A stretch of 64,000 nucleotides of DNA from CAVVEQ01 sp963828855 (GTDB lineage Bacteria > Chloroflexota > Anaerolineae > Anaerolineales > Anaerolineaceae): assembly GCA_963828855.1 (NCBI GenBank), contig CAWHGB010000008.1, positions 186,001-250,000 of the forward strand. Direction: 5' to 3'. Numbering within the stretch: the stretch's first letter is position 1; every line of letters begins with the position of its first letter. This document shows positions 47,462 to 56,146 of the stretch, one piece after another. Below the pieces are notes generated by a model. That model ran no database searches. It was given only the letters and a program-made list of their open reading frames with translations, and was not told where the DNA came from. The position numbers were made by a program, and so were the translations under genes.

Positions 47462-48199
47462 TTATTTCAGCGCGGTGTTCAGCGCCTGCAGCTGGGCCAG
47501 CACCGAGCCATCCAGCACGCGGTCGCCCACTTTGATGACCATCCCGCCCATGATCTGCGGGTCCACCTTGAAATCGATGCTCGGGCTGCCGCCAAGGTGG
47601 GGTTTAAGTTCCTTCTCCACCAGCGTGCGCTCCCCGGCGCTCAGCTCCACGGCGGAGGTGACCTCGGCGTGCTCGCCGCTCAGCTTTTCACCCTCCAGCA
47701 CGATCACCCGCCCGTCCTTGATGCCGGAGAAGAATTCCTCGAGCAGGCGGTGCTGGCGTTTTTCATCCAGCGCCTCGCCCACCAGCTTCTGCGTGGCGGC
47801 AATGGCCAGCGCGGCGATCTCGGTGCGCATTTCCTTCAGGGCGCGTTCGCGCTCCGTCTGGAGCTCGGCGTTGGCCGCCGCGCGCATCTTCTGGATCTCC
47901 ACGTCCGCCCCGCCGCGGATATCCTTCTCCAGCTGCTGGGCGCGTTCGTTGGCTTCCTTCAAAATCTGGGCAGCCTTGCTCTGCGCGTCGGCGATCACCG
48001 CCGCGGCCTGGGCTTCGGCGTTGGCGCGCGCCTCGGCGGCCACGCGCGCATCCTCCAGGCTCTGGGTCAGTTTTTCCCGCCGTTTGGCGATCATGCCCAG
48101 GACGGGTTTATACACCCACACGCGCAGGGTGACAAAGACGATCCCGAACATCGCCAACTGCATCAACAAGTACCCGAGGTTGATTCCCAAACCTTCCAT
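47462..48199 (-). CDS. atpF: ATP synthase b subunit fused to C-terminal part of delta
   Basis: Intact, 245 residues. An N-terminal membrane helix (GYLLMQLAMFGIVFVTLRVW) precedes the long charged b-subunit stalk (EDARVAAEARANAEAQAAAVIADAQ and on, to about residue 165). The last 80 residues, VIVLEGEKLSGEHAEVTSAV ... DPQIMGGMVIKVGDRVLDGS, match the C-terminal domain of the delta (OSCP) subunit. The delta N-terminal helical domain, which sits on the alpha subunits, is missing or not fused here. It forms the peripheral stalk. It is the last gene of the F0 cluster; F1 genes are absent. Confidence 0.85.
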   Translation of the reverse strand: MEGLGINLGYLLMQLAMFGIVFVTLRVWVYKPVLGMIAKRREKLTQSLEDARVAAEARANAEAQAAAVIADAQSKAAQILKEANERAQQLEKDIRGGADVEIQKMRAAANAELQTERERALKEMRTEIAALAIAATQKLVGEALDEKRQHRLLEEFFSGIKDGRVIVLEGEKLSGEHAEVTSAVELSAGERTLVEKELKPHLGGSPSIDFKVDPQIMGGMVIKVGDRVLDGSVLAQLQALNTALK

Positions 48200-48223
48200 C
48201 GCGTTTTCCTCTATTCCTTGGGG

Positions 48224-48481
48224 TTAGACCACTTTGAAAAGCATCATGAACGCGATCACCAGGCAGTAGATCGCGATGGCTTCGGAGAAGGCGATACCCA
48301 GGATCATGTTGGTGAGCAGGGTATTGTAGGTGCTCGGGTTGCGCGCCATGCCGTTCAGCGCCCCCTGCACCGAGAGGCCGATGCCGATCCCCGCGCCAAG
48401 CGCGCCGATCATGGCCAGGCCTGCGCCAATATACCTTGCGGCTTGAATGATTGCTTCTGATGTTGCGAGTGCTGGATCCAT
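48224..48481 (-). CDS. atpE: ATP synthase subunit c
   Basis: 85 residues from ATG 48481, which has its own ribosome site (GGAGGAAGG). Two helices: IGAGLAMIGALGAGIGIGLSVQG and ILGIAFSEAIAIYCLVIAFM. The ion-binding Glu lies in FSEAIAIY; the Ser/Thr after Glu and the Gln in helix one needed for Na+ are absent, so H+ is the likely ion. The reading frame is continuous with atpB upstream only because the atpB stop has been lost, probably by an indel. Confidence 0.9.
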   Translation of the reverse strand: MDPALATSEAIIQAARYIGAGLAMIGALGAGIGIGLSVQGALNGMARNPSTYNTLLTNMILGIAFSEAIAIYCLVIAFMMLFKVV

Positions 48482-48525
48482 GAAAACCTTCCTCCGAAAT
48501 CTATAATCTTGATCGAGATAAATCC

Positions 48526-49522
48526 TTAAGTACCGTTCCCCGGCCGGGGATTCTTCCTCTTCACCCTCATGCCCGTGGGTGGCCATCGACATGAACACCA
48601 TGGTGAGCATGCCGAAGACGATCGCCTGGATCAGGCCGATGAAGAATTCGAACATCATCACCATCGAGGGCAGGAAGATCGGAAGCAGCGAGCCCACCAC
48701 CAACAGCAGGATGGAGCCCGCCACGATATTGCCAAACAACCGGAACGAGAACGAGACGATCTTCATGATCTCCGAGATCCCTTCCAGGATACTCACCAGG
48801 AAATCGATCGCCCCGAACAGCGGCTTGGTAAACAACGTGCGGGTGTTGAAGAACTTGGTGAAATACTTCCCGCCCTGGGCGCGGAAGCCGATCACCTGGG
48901 TCATCACCACCGAGACCAGCGCCAGCATCAGGGTGAAGTTCAGGTCGGTGGAGGGCGTGCGCATGAAGGGCACCACCTGGAAGCCCACCCCCGTGGGATT
49001 GGCAGGTGTTGTCAGAGTGGTAACTCCGGAAGCGAGTTCGATGACGGGGTAACCGTTCTCCTCCACGTGATGCAGCCAACCGATGCTGCCCACGCCGGGG
49101 ATCAGCTCGATCCAGTTGGAGAGCACCACCACCAGCACGATGGTGGCAAAGAAGGGGAAGATCGACTTCGCCCACTTGCCGGCGGTGGAGGTGGTCATAT
49201 CCTCCAGGTACTCAAAGAGCAGGTCCAGGACGCTGGCGATGCCTTTGGGGATGAGGGTATCCTCTTTAATGGAGCGCTTGACGAAGAAAGCCATCAGGAT
49301 CAGGATGATGGAAACGATCGCCAGGGTGAAGGTGGTATTGGTGAGCGAGATCGGTCCGAGCCGTGGCAGGGTGAAGAGCACGCCGGTGATCGCTTCGGGG
49401 ACAACCTCGAAGAGCGGGCGCGCGGGCGGGAATACGATCGAGAAAATGATCCCGGCGATGATGAGCGCGAGAACGATCCAGCGGTTTGTTCCCCACCGCC
49501 AGCGGGATTTTGGTTTATCCAT
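48526..49522 (-). CDS. atpB: ATP synthase subunit a, apparent readthrough into atpE
   Basis: Starts at ATG 49522. The functional Arg helix reads SFSFRLFGNIVAGSILLLV, and LSNWIELIPGVGSIG plus PSMVMMFEFFIGLIQAIVF are typical. About 335 residues. In the raw sequence no stop separates it from atpE, giving a false 432-residue fusion; a TAA at 48526-48528 lies in another frame just after EEEESPAGE, next to a CCCC/GGGG tract. A single missing base there would explain the fusion, and atpE keeps its own start. It conducts protons with the c ring. Confidence 0.87.
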
Positions 49523-49831
49523 TGTCCTCTGAATCTTTCGTGTTCCCTTCCTTCAGAGTTTTCCGGGGGTTTGGATTCCAGCCCCAATTTTCGCAGGGTT
49601 CCGCGCACCACCTTGAGCATCACGTAGATCGCAAGGGGAACGCTGACCGCCACCAGGATGATCGTTCCCACCGGTCTCGAATTCATCCGGCTGTCGATCC
49701 ACATGCCCAGCGAAGACTGCCCCGATCACGATCAGCAACGTCAGGCAGCCCACCTGCCCCACCAGGGCAATGACGGTCATGTTCACAAGCCGCTGCTTAT
49801 CCTGGTTTGGCGGGTTGGTCGGATCGGGCAT
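49515..49831 (-). CDS. ATP synthase-associated AtpZ/AtpI-like protein, two frameshifts
   Basis: About 105 residues: DPTNPPNQDKQRLVNMTVIA, then helix LVGQVGCLTLLIVIGAVF, a shift near 49700 to GMWIDSRMNSRPVG and a second helix IILVAVSVPLAIYVMLKVV. A second shift near 49530 would end it at TAA 49515, overlapping the atpB start (ATGGATAA). Two helices and position just before atpB match AtpZ/AtpI, which help c-ring assembly or Mg2+ handling. Confidence 0.7.
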
Positions 49832-49862
49832 GACTGGGCAATTATATCAACCGGTGGGCGTT

Positions 49863-50484
49863 TCAGTCAATCGATGGTCTGCGGTTCTCATCTTCGCGGT
49901 TTGAAGAGGAGAAGCGCGCCAAACCCGGCCAGAGCACGAGCAGAAAGATCATCGAAACGCGGGCAACATCCACAGGCATTCCCAGCACCCGCCGGACGCT
50001 CACCGCGAGCGGGATGGCAAAGATCAATTCACCGGATTCACCCGGCGCCAGCGCGTTCCCCTGCGAGGCATAGACTTTCAGCGTCCCTTCAAAGATCCCG
50101 CTCGCCATTGGCACCAGCCTCCACGAAAACTCCGCGCCGTTCGCGGAATCGAAATGCGCGGATTGAAGATCCACCGGCAACGCGTGTATGGCGGGCAGGT
50201 CGAGCCGGGATTGAAAATCGAGATTGCCTTTGGATCTGTCCTGGCGGTCGCGGGGGAATCGCCTCCAGCGGGTCGGATGAGCAGGATCGCCTGCCCGGCC
50301 TCCCCCAGGCGCAGCGCGGAAGGGAACTCCAGGGTGATCGACTTTTTGCCATATATAGCTTGCCAGGTTATCCGGGAAGGTGATCGTGCGCACCTCGCGG
50401 GGTGTGGGCACAAGCGTCCAGATGAATCCAATCGCGGCTGCTAACTGCGAGGGTGAGTAGAATAACAAAAAGGACCCGTCTCAC
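49863..50484 (-). CDS. Uncharacterised membrane-anchored protein, frameshifted
   Basis: Probable start is GTG 50484 (RRVLFVILLTLAVS, a signal-like helix), joined after a shift near 50440 to AAIGFIWTLVPTPREVRTIT. The central part (about 150 residues) looks beta-rich: ITLEFPSALRLGEAGQAILL, then EFSWRLVPMASGIFEGTLKV and GNALAPGESGELIFAIPLAV. A C-terminal helix VARVSMIFLLVLWPGLA ends in a short charged tail. Shifts also lie near 50340 and 50245. The two-helix layout with a beta domain outside the membrane suggests a surface or adaptor protein, but no family was recognised. Confidence 0.5.
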
Positions 50485-50490
50485 GGGTCC
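50472..50490 (-). terminator. Perfect hairpin, terminator of the upstream gene and site of the next start codon
   Basis: GGACCCG (50472-50478) and CGGGTCC (50484-50490) surround TCTCA. On the minus strand the stem is followed by TTTTTGTTATT, a normal terminator. The GTG start of the next gene lies at its loop, and TATAAT (minus strand, 50491-50496) directly precedes the stem. Confidence 0.6.
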
Positions 50491-50522
50491 ATTATAGCCT
50501 GTGGAAATTTCACGCACCAGGC

Positions 50523-51119
50523 TTAGCCGATGAAGATCTCCACGTGATTGCCATTCTCTTCATCGACAAAAACCTCAATGGGTTCATCGGTGGAAATCGA
50601 ATCCTCCACCGCCTGGATGATCTCATCCAGGTGCGCATCACGGATATCCTCCGGCATCGCCCAGGAAAACATCGTGACAACCTTCGAGGCAAAGCGGAAG
50701 GGGATCGGGAAACTGAAGGCAATGTTCCTGGGTTTCCCGTCTCCTTGCTCGCGGATGCGCACGTGCAGCCAGCGGGAATTGCGGGAAAGCGCGGAGGCGA
50801 CCACCGCCAGCAGGCTTAGCATGAAGAAGAACAGCGCGAACCAGAATCCCCAGCTCATCCCCGAATCGAGATAGGACTGGCGTACATCCAGTAACCGGTG
50901 AGCGCCACGAAGCCCATCGAGATCCAGAAGGGGATCTGCCACCACTTCTTCCAATCCGAAGCCGGCAGTTCCGTCCCGCCAGGCTGGATCACCTCGCCGT
51001 TTCCACCGGGGTTCCCTGGCGCGCCTCGCCGCCTCCAGGGTGGCCAGCCTGAGGTTGGCCTCCTCCACGCTGATCTTCCCATCCGCCACGTCCGTCAGGA
51101 TCTTTTGCCGTTCGTCCAT
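50523..51119 (-). CDS. SHOCT-like membrane protein with two compensating frameshifts
   Basis: ATG 51119 is preceded by TGGAGG. The N-terminus KILTDVADGKISVEEANLRL is a SHOCT-like short helical hairpin. After about residue 40 the frame slips near 51010 and returns near 50890. The corrected middle reads TELPASDWKKWWQIPFWISM, with a membrane helix that the uncorrected frame hides, followed by a second helix WGFWFALFFFMLSLLAVVAS. The C-terminal half (LHVRIREQGDGKPRNIAFSF ... VFVDEENGNHVEIFIG) is soluble and beta-rich. Unknown function; such proteins often tune membrane or stress responses. Confidence 0.6.
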   Translation of the reverse strand: MDERQKILTDVADGKISVEEANLRLATLEAARRAREPRWKRRGDPAWRDGTAGFGLEEVVADPLLDLDGLRGAHRLLDVRQSYLDSGMSWGFWFALFFFMLSLLAVVASALSRNSRWLHVRIREQGDGKPRNIAFSFPIPFRFASKVVTMFSWAMPEDIRDAHLDEIIQAVEDSISTDEPIEVFVDEENGNHVEIFIG

Positions 51120-51404
51120 CGCTGCCTCCATCATTTGTTTATATAAATTATGGATATTATTGAATCCATAATCAATTATATTTATATATTTATTGAATAT
51201 TATTAATATATTACTTCATATTGTTGAATATTGTCAAGAGCAAACCGGTTTTTCGAATACCCGCAATTCTTCCCAATTTCACCCGGGTAACCTTATAATA
51301 GACCCCGGCTATGTTTTCAGTGATTTCTTATCATTAGAAGTGCAAGAGAATTTCAATCTCAGATTTTTGCAAAGAATCAAATCCTCATCGCTTCACCAGG
51401 AGAA
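51120..51404. promoter_or_regulatory. AT-rich divergent control region with repeats, before tnaA
   Basis: The gap between the SHOCT gene and tnaA holds an inverted repeat ATTATGGA (51147-51154) / TCCATAAT (51165-51172) and three copies of TTGAAT (51160, 51193, 51224) spaced 33 and 31 bases, about three helical turns. TATAAT at 51294-51299 is a possible -10 for tnaA, with a weak -35. The layout suggests cooperative repressor or activator binding, but the regulator is unknown. Confidence 0.4.
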
Positions 51405-51408
51405 ATGA

Positions 51409-52787
51409 ATGCCCCGTCACCCCGCCGAACCCTTCCGCATCAAAGTCGTCGAGCCCATCCACCTCATCCCTCCGCGAAGCCAGGAAGGCGGCGCTTCTCG
51501 CTGCCGGGTATAACCTCTTCGCCCTCCGCGCGGAGGATGTCTATATCGACCTGATGACCGATTCCGGTACCGGCGCGATGAGCCAGGAGCAGTGGGCGGC
51601 CATCATGCGCGGGGATGAATCCTACGCCGGGGCACGCTCCTATTACCGCCTGGCGGAGGCGATGAAGAGCATTTTCGGGTTCGAGCATTTCGTCCCCACC
51701 CACCAGGGGCGCGGGGCGGAAAATATCCTGGCCAGCCTGCTGGTGAAACCCGGCGACCGCATCCCCTCCAACATGCACTTCGATACCACCGAGGGCAACA
51801 TCCGCGCGCGGCAGGGCATCCCCGAGAACCTGGTCATCGAGGAAGGCCTCGATCCCGCCTCGCACCATCCCTTCAAGGGCAACATGGATCTCGAAAAGCT
51901 CACCCGGTTTATCGAGGCAACCGGGGTGGAGAAGATCCCCTTCGGCTGCATCACCATCACCAACAACGCCGGCGGCGGGCAGCCCGTCTCGCTGGAAAAC
52001 ATCCGCGCTGTCGCGGCGATCTACCGTAAATACCGCATCCCCTTCTTCATCGATGCCTGCCGCTATGCTGAAAATGCCTATTTCATCCAGCAGCGCGAAA
52101 AAGGCTGCGAGGGGAAAAGCATCCCGGAGATCGTGCGGGAGATCTTCTCGGTGGCCGATGGCGCCTGGATGAGCTCCAAGAAGGACGCCCTGGTCAATAT
52201 CGGCGGGTTCCTGGCTGTCCGCGATGATACCCTCTTCCAGCGCGTCTGCAACGAGCTGATCCTGCGCGAGGGTTTCCCCACCTACGGCGGCCTGGCCGGG
52301 CGCGACCTGGAAGCCATGGCGGTTGGTCTCTGGGAGGGACTGGATGAATCCTACCTGGCCTACCGCACCGGGCAGACGGCTTTCCTGGGGGAGAGCCTGA
52401 TCGAAGCCGGCATCCCCATCCTGGAACCGCCCGGCGGTCACGCCATCTACCTGGATGCACGCCGCCTGCTGCCCCATATTCCGCAGTCCGAATTCCCCGG
52501 CCAGGCACTCTCCGCGGCGCTCTACCTGGAGGGCGGCATCCGCTCCGTGGAGATCGGCTCGGTCATGTTCGCCCACCCGGATCCGCAAACGGGGGAAATG
52601 ATCCACCCCCGCCTGGAGCTGGTTCGCCTGGCTATCCCGCGCCGGGTCTACACCGCCTCGCATTTCGATTACCTGATCGAAAGCGATCAAGTCCGTTGCT
52701 TCCCGTGCTGATGAACTTCGTGGATTTCGCCTTACCTACGCGCCGGAGCTGATGCGCCACTTCACCTGCCGCTTCGAACCAGTGTAG
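51409..52787 (+). CDS. tnaA: Tryptophanase (beta-eliminating, PLP-dependent), frameshifted at both ends
   Basis: About 458 residues. ATG 51409 after AGGAGAA gives PAEPFRIKVVEPIHLIP; a shift near 51470 leads to LAAGYNLFALRAEDVYIDLM. PTHQGRGAEN, GGGQPVSLENIRAVAAIY and MSSKKDALVNIGGF (PLP Lys) are conserved. Near the end RSVEIGSVMF resembles tryptophanase (Glu-Ile-Gly-Ser) more than tyrosine phenol-lyase (Met-Glu-Arg-Gly). A second shift near 52690 restores GFRLTYAPELMRHFTCRF and the stop at 52787. It would split tryptophan to indole, pyruvate and ammonia. No tryptophan permease gene is adjacent. Confidence 0.82.
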
Positions 52788-52807
52788 GTTCGTTGACCCG
52801 ATAAATC

Positions 52808-52837
52808 ACAAACCGGCCAGAGCTCTGGCCGGTTTTT
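52808..52837 (+). terminator. Terminator of tnaA
   Basis: The long palindrome ACCGGCCAGAG / CTCTGGCCGGT (52812-52832) is followed by a T-run. It lies 20 bases after the stop and before the convergent mazG end. Confidence 0.9.
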
Positions 52838-52855
52838 CTTCTGCTCGAAATTAAT

Positions 52856-54008
52856 CTACTCTTCGAGCGATTTTGCTTCCTCCCAGAACCTGTCCATTTC
52901 CTCCAGGGTCATTTCGGAAAGCTTGCGCCCGTTCTTGCGGGCTTGCTGCTCGATGTGCTTGAACCGGCGGGCGAACCTGCGGTTCATCCCCCGCAGAGCG
53001 CTCTCCGCGTCCACCTTGTGCCAGCGAACAAGGTTGACCACCGCGAAAAGCAGGTCTCCCAGCTCGCGGGTGAGCTCCTCCTCGTTTGAGGCTTGTTCCA
53101 CCTCCCCCAATTCCTCGTGCACCTTTTGAAGCACAGGTTCGATCGACGGCCAATCAAATCCAACCCTGGCAGCCCGGTCCTGGTATTCCTGGGCAAGGCT
53201 GAGAGCTGGTAGTGAACGGGGAGCACCATCCAGTAGACCCTTCTCCTCGTCCACGCCATTCTCTTTCCGTTCGGCTTCTTTCAATTTTTCCCAGTTCTTC
53301 AAGACCCCCTCCACCCCATCAAGCTGGGTATCTTTGAAAACGTGCGGATGGCGGTGAATGATCTTGCGGTTGATCCCCTCAAGAACGTCTTCCATGTTGA
53401 AATCGCCGTGCTCGCTGGCGATCTGCGCGTTCAGAACGATCTGGAGCAGCAGATCCCCCAGCTCTTCCCGCAAACCCGCAGGATCCTCCTGGTCGATCGC
53501 TTCAAGGGCTTCGTAGGCCTCCTCAAGGAGATGCGGCCGCAGGCTCAGGTGGGTCTGTTCGCGGTCCCAGGGGCAGCCATCCGGCGCGCGCAAGCGTGCG
53601 ACCACCTGCTGGAAGGTCTCAAAGCTAAATCCAGCTTCCCGTGAAGGGATATATACTGCAAAGGGAGTTTCCTCCCCTGGTTCTCCACTTAACACAGTAA
53701 GTGAAATTTCTTTAAACTCCCATCCGGTTCCCTTTTGATAAACCACTTTAACAAGATGCGAGGGAGGATAGGCTGACCCCATTACCCGCGGAATGCTTGG
53801 TAAACCATTTTTAGGATCGAGGTTGTAAAGCAGGATATTGGCATCCGGGGGAAACCCGGAATGCATGCGGGGACCTATGCCCACCCCGGAAGCCTCCAGG
53901 TCGATCCATCGCCTCAGCATCCAGCAGCACCAGGTTGGCAGGTTTCTCGATTTGCAGCGCTTCCAAAATTTGTGCAAGGTTTTCGATCACTGGATTGTTT
54001 TGTTTCAT
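52856..54008 (-). CDS. mazG: MazG nucleoside-triphosphate pyrophosphohydrolase with unusual N-terminal extension
   Basis: About 383 residues from ATG 54008. Two MazG modules are clear: LRAPDGCPWDREQTHLSLRP with EEAYEALEAIDQEDPAGLRE and EELGDLLLQIVLNAQIA, then HEELGEVEQASNEEELTREL with GDLLFAVVNLVRW. The E-x-x-E and E-x-x-D metal sites are in place. The first 110 residues or so (NPVIENLAQILEALQIEKP, then PDANILLYNLDPKNGLPSIP and SAYPPSHLVKVVY) resemble only the tail of the tetrapyrrole-methylase domain fused to some MazG proteins. A shift lies near 53910. MazG cleans non-canonical NTPs or lowers ppGpp. Confidence 0.85.
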
Positions 54009-54109
54009 AACATCATCCTTAATGACATCAGGGTGCTTTCCGGTTGACTCACTGGAAAACACCCTGCGGTTTCAATTCCCTCGCGGGAAAAATAGTCTTA
54101 CCTTGGATT

Positions 54110-54505
54110 CTACCGTTTGGTGTAGGTAGGTGCCTTGCGGGCGCGTTTGAGGCCTGGTTTTTTACGTTCCTTCACGCGGGCATCGCGGGTAAGGAAACCT
54201 GCCTTGCGCAGCGGAGAGGTGTAGTCCGGGTTGATCTTGACCAGTGCGCGGGCAACGCCCAACCGCACCGATTCGGTCTGCCCGGTAACGCCGCCGCCAT
54301 TGACAAGCACGGTGACATCAAACCCATTCTTATCCTGACCGACCGCGGCGAATGGCGCCCAGATATCATCCAGGTCGCCGGGGCGGGAAAAGAACTGGGT
54401 GCCAGGTTTCTGATTCACCGTGATCTCGCCCGAACCATTCATCAGGCGAACTCTTGCGGTGCTTTCCTTGCGTCGACCAATGCCTTCGTAGTATTGAAGT
54501 GCCAT
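54110..54505 (-). CDS. rpsI: Ribosomal protein S9
   Basis: Intact, 131 residues. GIGRRKESTARVRLMNGSG at the start, VNGGGVTGQTESVRLGVARA in the middle and the basic C-terminal tail ending in TYTKR are diagnostic; the final Lys-Arg reaches the ribosomal P site. It follows rplM after 15 bases, as in nearly all bacteria, and ends the superoperon. Confidence 0.97.
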   Translation of the reverse strand: MALQYYEGIGRRKESTARVRLMNGSGEITVNQKPGTQFFSRPGDLDDIWAPFAAVGQDKNGFDVTVLVNGGGVTGQTESVRLGVARALVKINPDYTSPLRKAGFLTRDARVKERKKPGLKRARKAPTYTKR

Positions 54506-54520
54506 ATTTCTCTTGCTCCT

Positions 54521-54961
54521 TTATTTCACCGGCTGGGGGTTCTGCGCGGTATGGGGATGATCGTTCCCGCCATAAACCTTGAGGCGGCTCATCAAATGCC
54601 GGCCTACTTTATTATGGGGAAGCATTCCCCAAACCGCGGCGGTGATCACCCGGTCGGGGTGCACTCGCATCTGGTCGCGCATACCCACCGCGCGCAATCC
54701 GCCCGGGTACCCGGAAACGGAGTAGTAATTCTTGGTATCGAGCCGTTTCGCGGCGATGGCCAGCTTACTGGCGTTGATCACCACCACGAAATCGCCCATC
54801 TCCACACCCGGGGTATATTCCGGTTTGTGTTTGCCCAAAAGGTAATTGGCAATGCGTGTGGCCAGGCGGCCCAGGTTTTGTTCATTCGCGTCCACAAGCA
54901 GCCAATTCGACTGCGGTGTACCCTTAATGACGTATGTTTTTTCCACTTTCGTCATCCTCAC
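54521..54961 (-). CDS. rplM: Ribosomal protein L13
   Basis: Intact, 146 residues. The GTG at 54961 overlaps the truA stop (GTGA), a classic coupled start; ATG 54955 is the alternative. NWLLVDANEQNLGRLATRIA, GDFVVVINASKLAIAAKRLD and the AVWGMLPHNKVGRHLMSRL block are diagnostic. It is an early assembly protein of the 50S subunit. It sits between truA and rpsI. Confidence 0.96.
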   Translation of the reverse strand: MRMTKVEKTYVIKGTPQSNWLLVDANEQNLGRLATRIANYLLGKHKPEYTPGVEMGDFVVVINASKLAIAAKRLDTKNYYSVSGYPGGLRAVGMRDQMRVHPDRVITAAVWGMLPHNKVGRHLMSRLKVYGGNDHPHTAQNPQPVK

Positions 54962-55738
54962 ACTTTCTGTAATAGCCTAAATCCGAATTCTTGCGTATCT
55001 TCAGCGTAATCAACCTGTACGAGGGTCAGACCGTTCGGTGGAGCCAGTCCCGGGAGGATCTTTTTTCCGGTCAGAACCGCGCTCCGCAGATCATCCAGTG
55101 AAACTCTGCCCTGCCCTGCTCTCACCAGCAGGAAGACGATCCGCCGGACCATGTGGTAGAGAAAGGCGTTGGCCTTGATCTCATACACCCAATCCTTCCC
55201 TGCAGCAGTCTCCCATTTCGATCCCCAGACGATCCTCTCGGTGCTTTCACCTTTTTCCATCGGCCGACCGAACGCTTTGAAGTCGTGCTGCCCGATCACC
55301 AGATCAGCAGCCTGCCTTCAGAAGGACGGGGTCCGGTGCAGGCCAGGTTCGCCAGGCGGTGTATTCACGGAGCGGTTCGCGGGTTTCATCCACGAAGATC
55401 CGGTAGTGGTAGGTGCGTGCTTTCGCATCGTACCGCGGGTGGAACCCTGCTGGGGCTTCGCTGATCTCCCGAACCGAAACATCGTCCGGCAGGTTGGCGT
55501 TGACCGCCCGCTGCAGCTCAGCCAGGCTGTGCTGCCACTCGAGGTCGAATGTGACCACCTGCCCGGTGGCATGTACTCCGGTGTCTGTCCGCCCGGCGGA
55601 AAGCACCGTCCGATTCTGCCAACCCACGCTTCTCAGCGCGGATTCGAGCTCGGCCTGTACCGTTCGCCTGGAACCCTGTCTCTGGTAACCCAGGAACCGG
55701 GTGCCGTCGTACGCAAGAATAAGTTTGTAATGTGCCAT
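54958..55738 (-). CDS. truA: tRNA pseudouridine synthase A, one frameshift
   Basis: About 260 residues from ATG 55738. The catalytic Asp is in SAGRTDTGVHATGQVV, with LAYDGTRFLGYQRQ at the start and the YHYRIFVDETREP block. The frame is lost near 55310 and continues as DLVIGQHDFKAFGRPMEKGE, then NAFLYHMVRRIVFLLV to the stop at 54958. It converts U38-40 of the tRNA anticodon arm to pseudouridine. It lies between rplQ and rplM, a common gene order. Confidence 0.92.
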
Positions 55739-55762
55739 TCCTATCCGGGTTTACCGGTAGGA

Positions 55763-56141
55763 TCAACCTTCAACAAGCTCGAGCAGTACCATTTCGGCAG
55801 CATCGCCGAGGCGTGGCCCGAGTTTCAAAATACGCGTGTACCCACCGTTGCGAGTCTCATACCGCGGGCCAATCTCATCGAACAATTTCTTGACGATCTC
55901 CGGGTTGTTCAATTCAGCGGCAGCCTGACGGCGGGCATTTACCTTTTCAATATCACTGCCCTTGCCGGAATTGCGCGCCAGGGTGATCAATTTTTCCGCA
56001 TCACCGCGGATGGCTTTCGCCTTGGTCTTGGTGGTTTTAATTCGTTCGTGCGTGAAAAGCTGGCAGATCATGGTCTTTCGCAAGACTGGTTCGCTCATCT
56101 TTTCCGCGTGAAAGTCGATATCCAGATACTTGATGTCGCAT
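55763..56141 (-). CDS. rplQ: Ribosomal protein L17, one frameshift
   Basis: ATG 56141 gives RHQVSGYRLSRGKDERTSLA; after an extra A near 56070 the frame continues TMICQLFTHERIKTTKTKAK and GGYTRILKLGPRLGDAAEMV. Total about 126 residues, normal for L17. Starting from ATG 56098 in the second frame would remove the conserved N-terminus, so the longer reading is preferred. It is six bases from rpoA. Confidence 0.94.
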
Positions 56142-56146
56142 TGTAC

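Noticed and set aside
48224..49522. A genuine fusion of ATP synthase a and c subunits
   Set aside because: atpE has its own ribosome site and start, and a displaced atpB stop lies in another frame; an indel explains it.
51464..52690. A 408-codon minus-strand open frame opposite tryptophanase
   Set aside because: The plus strand encodes clear tryptophanase motifs; the antisense frame has none.
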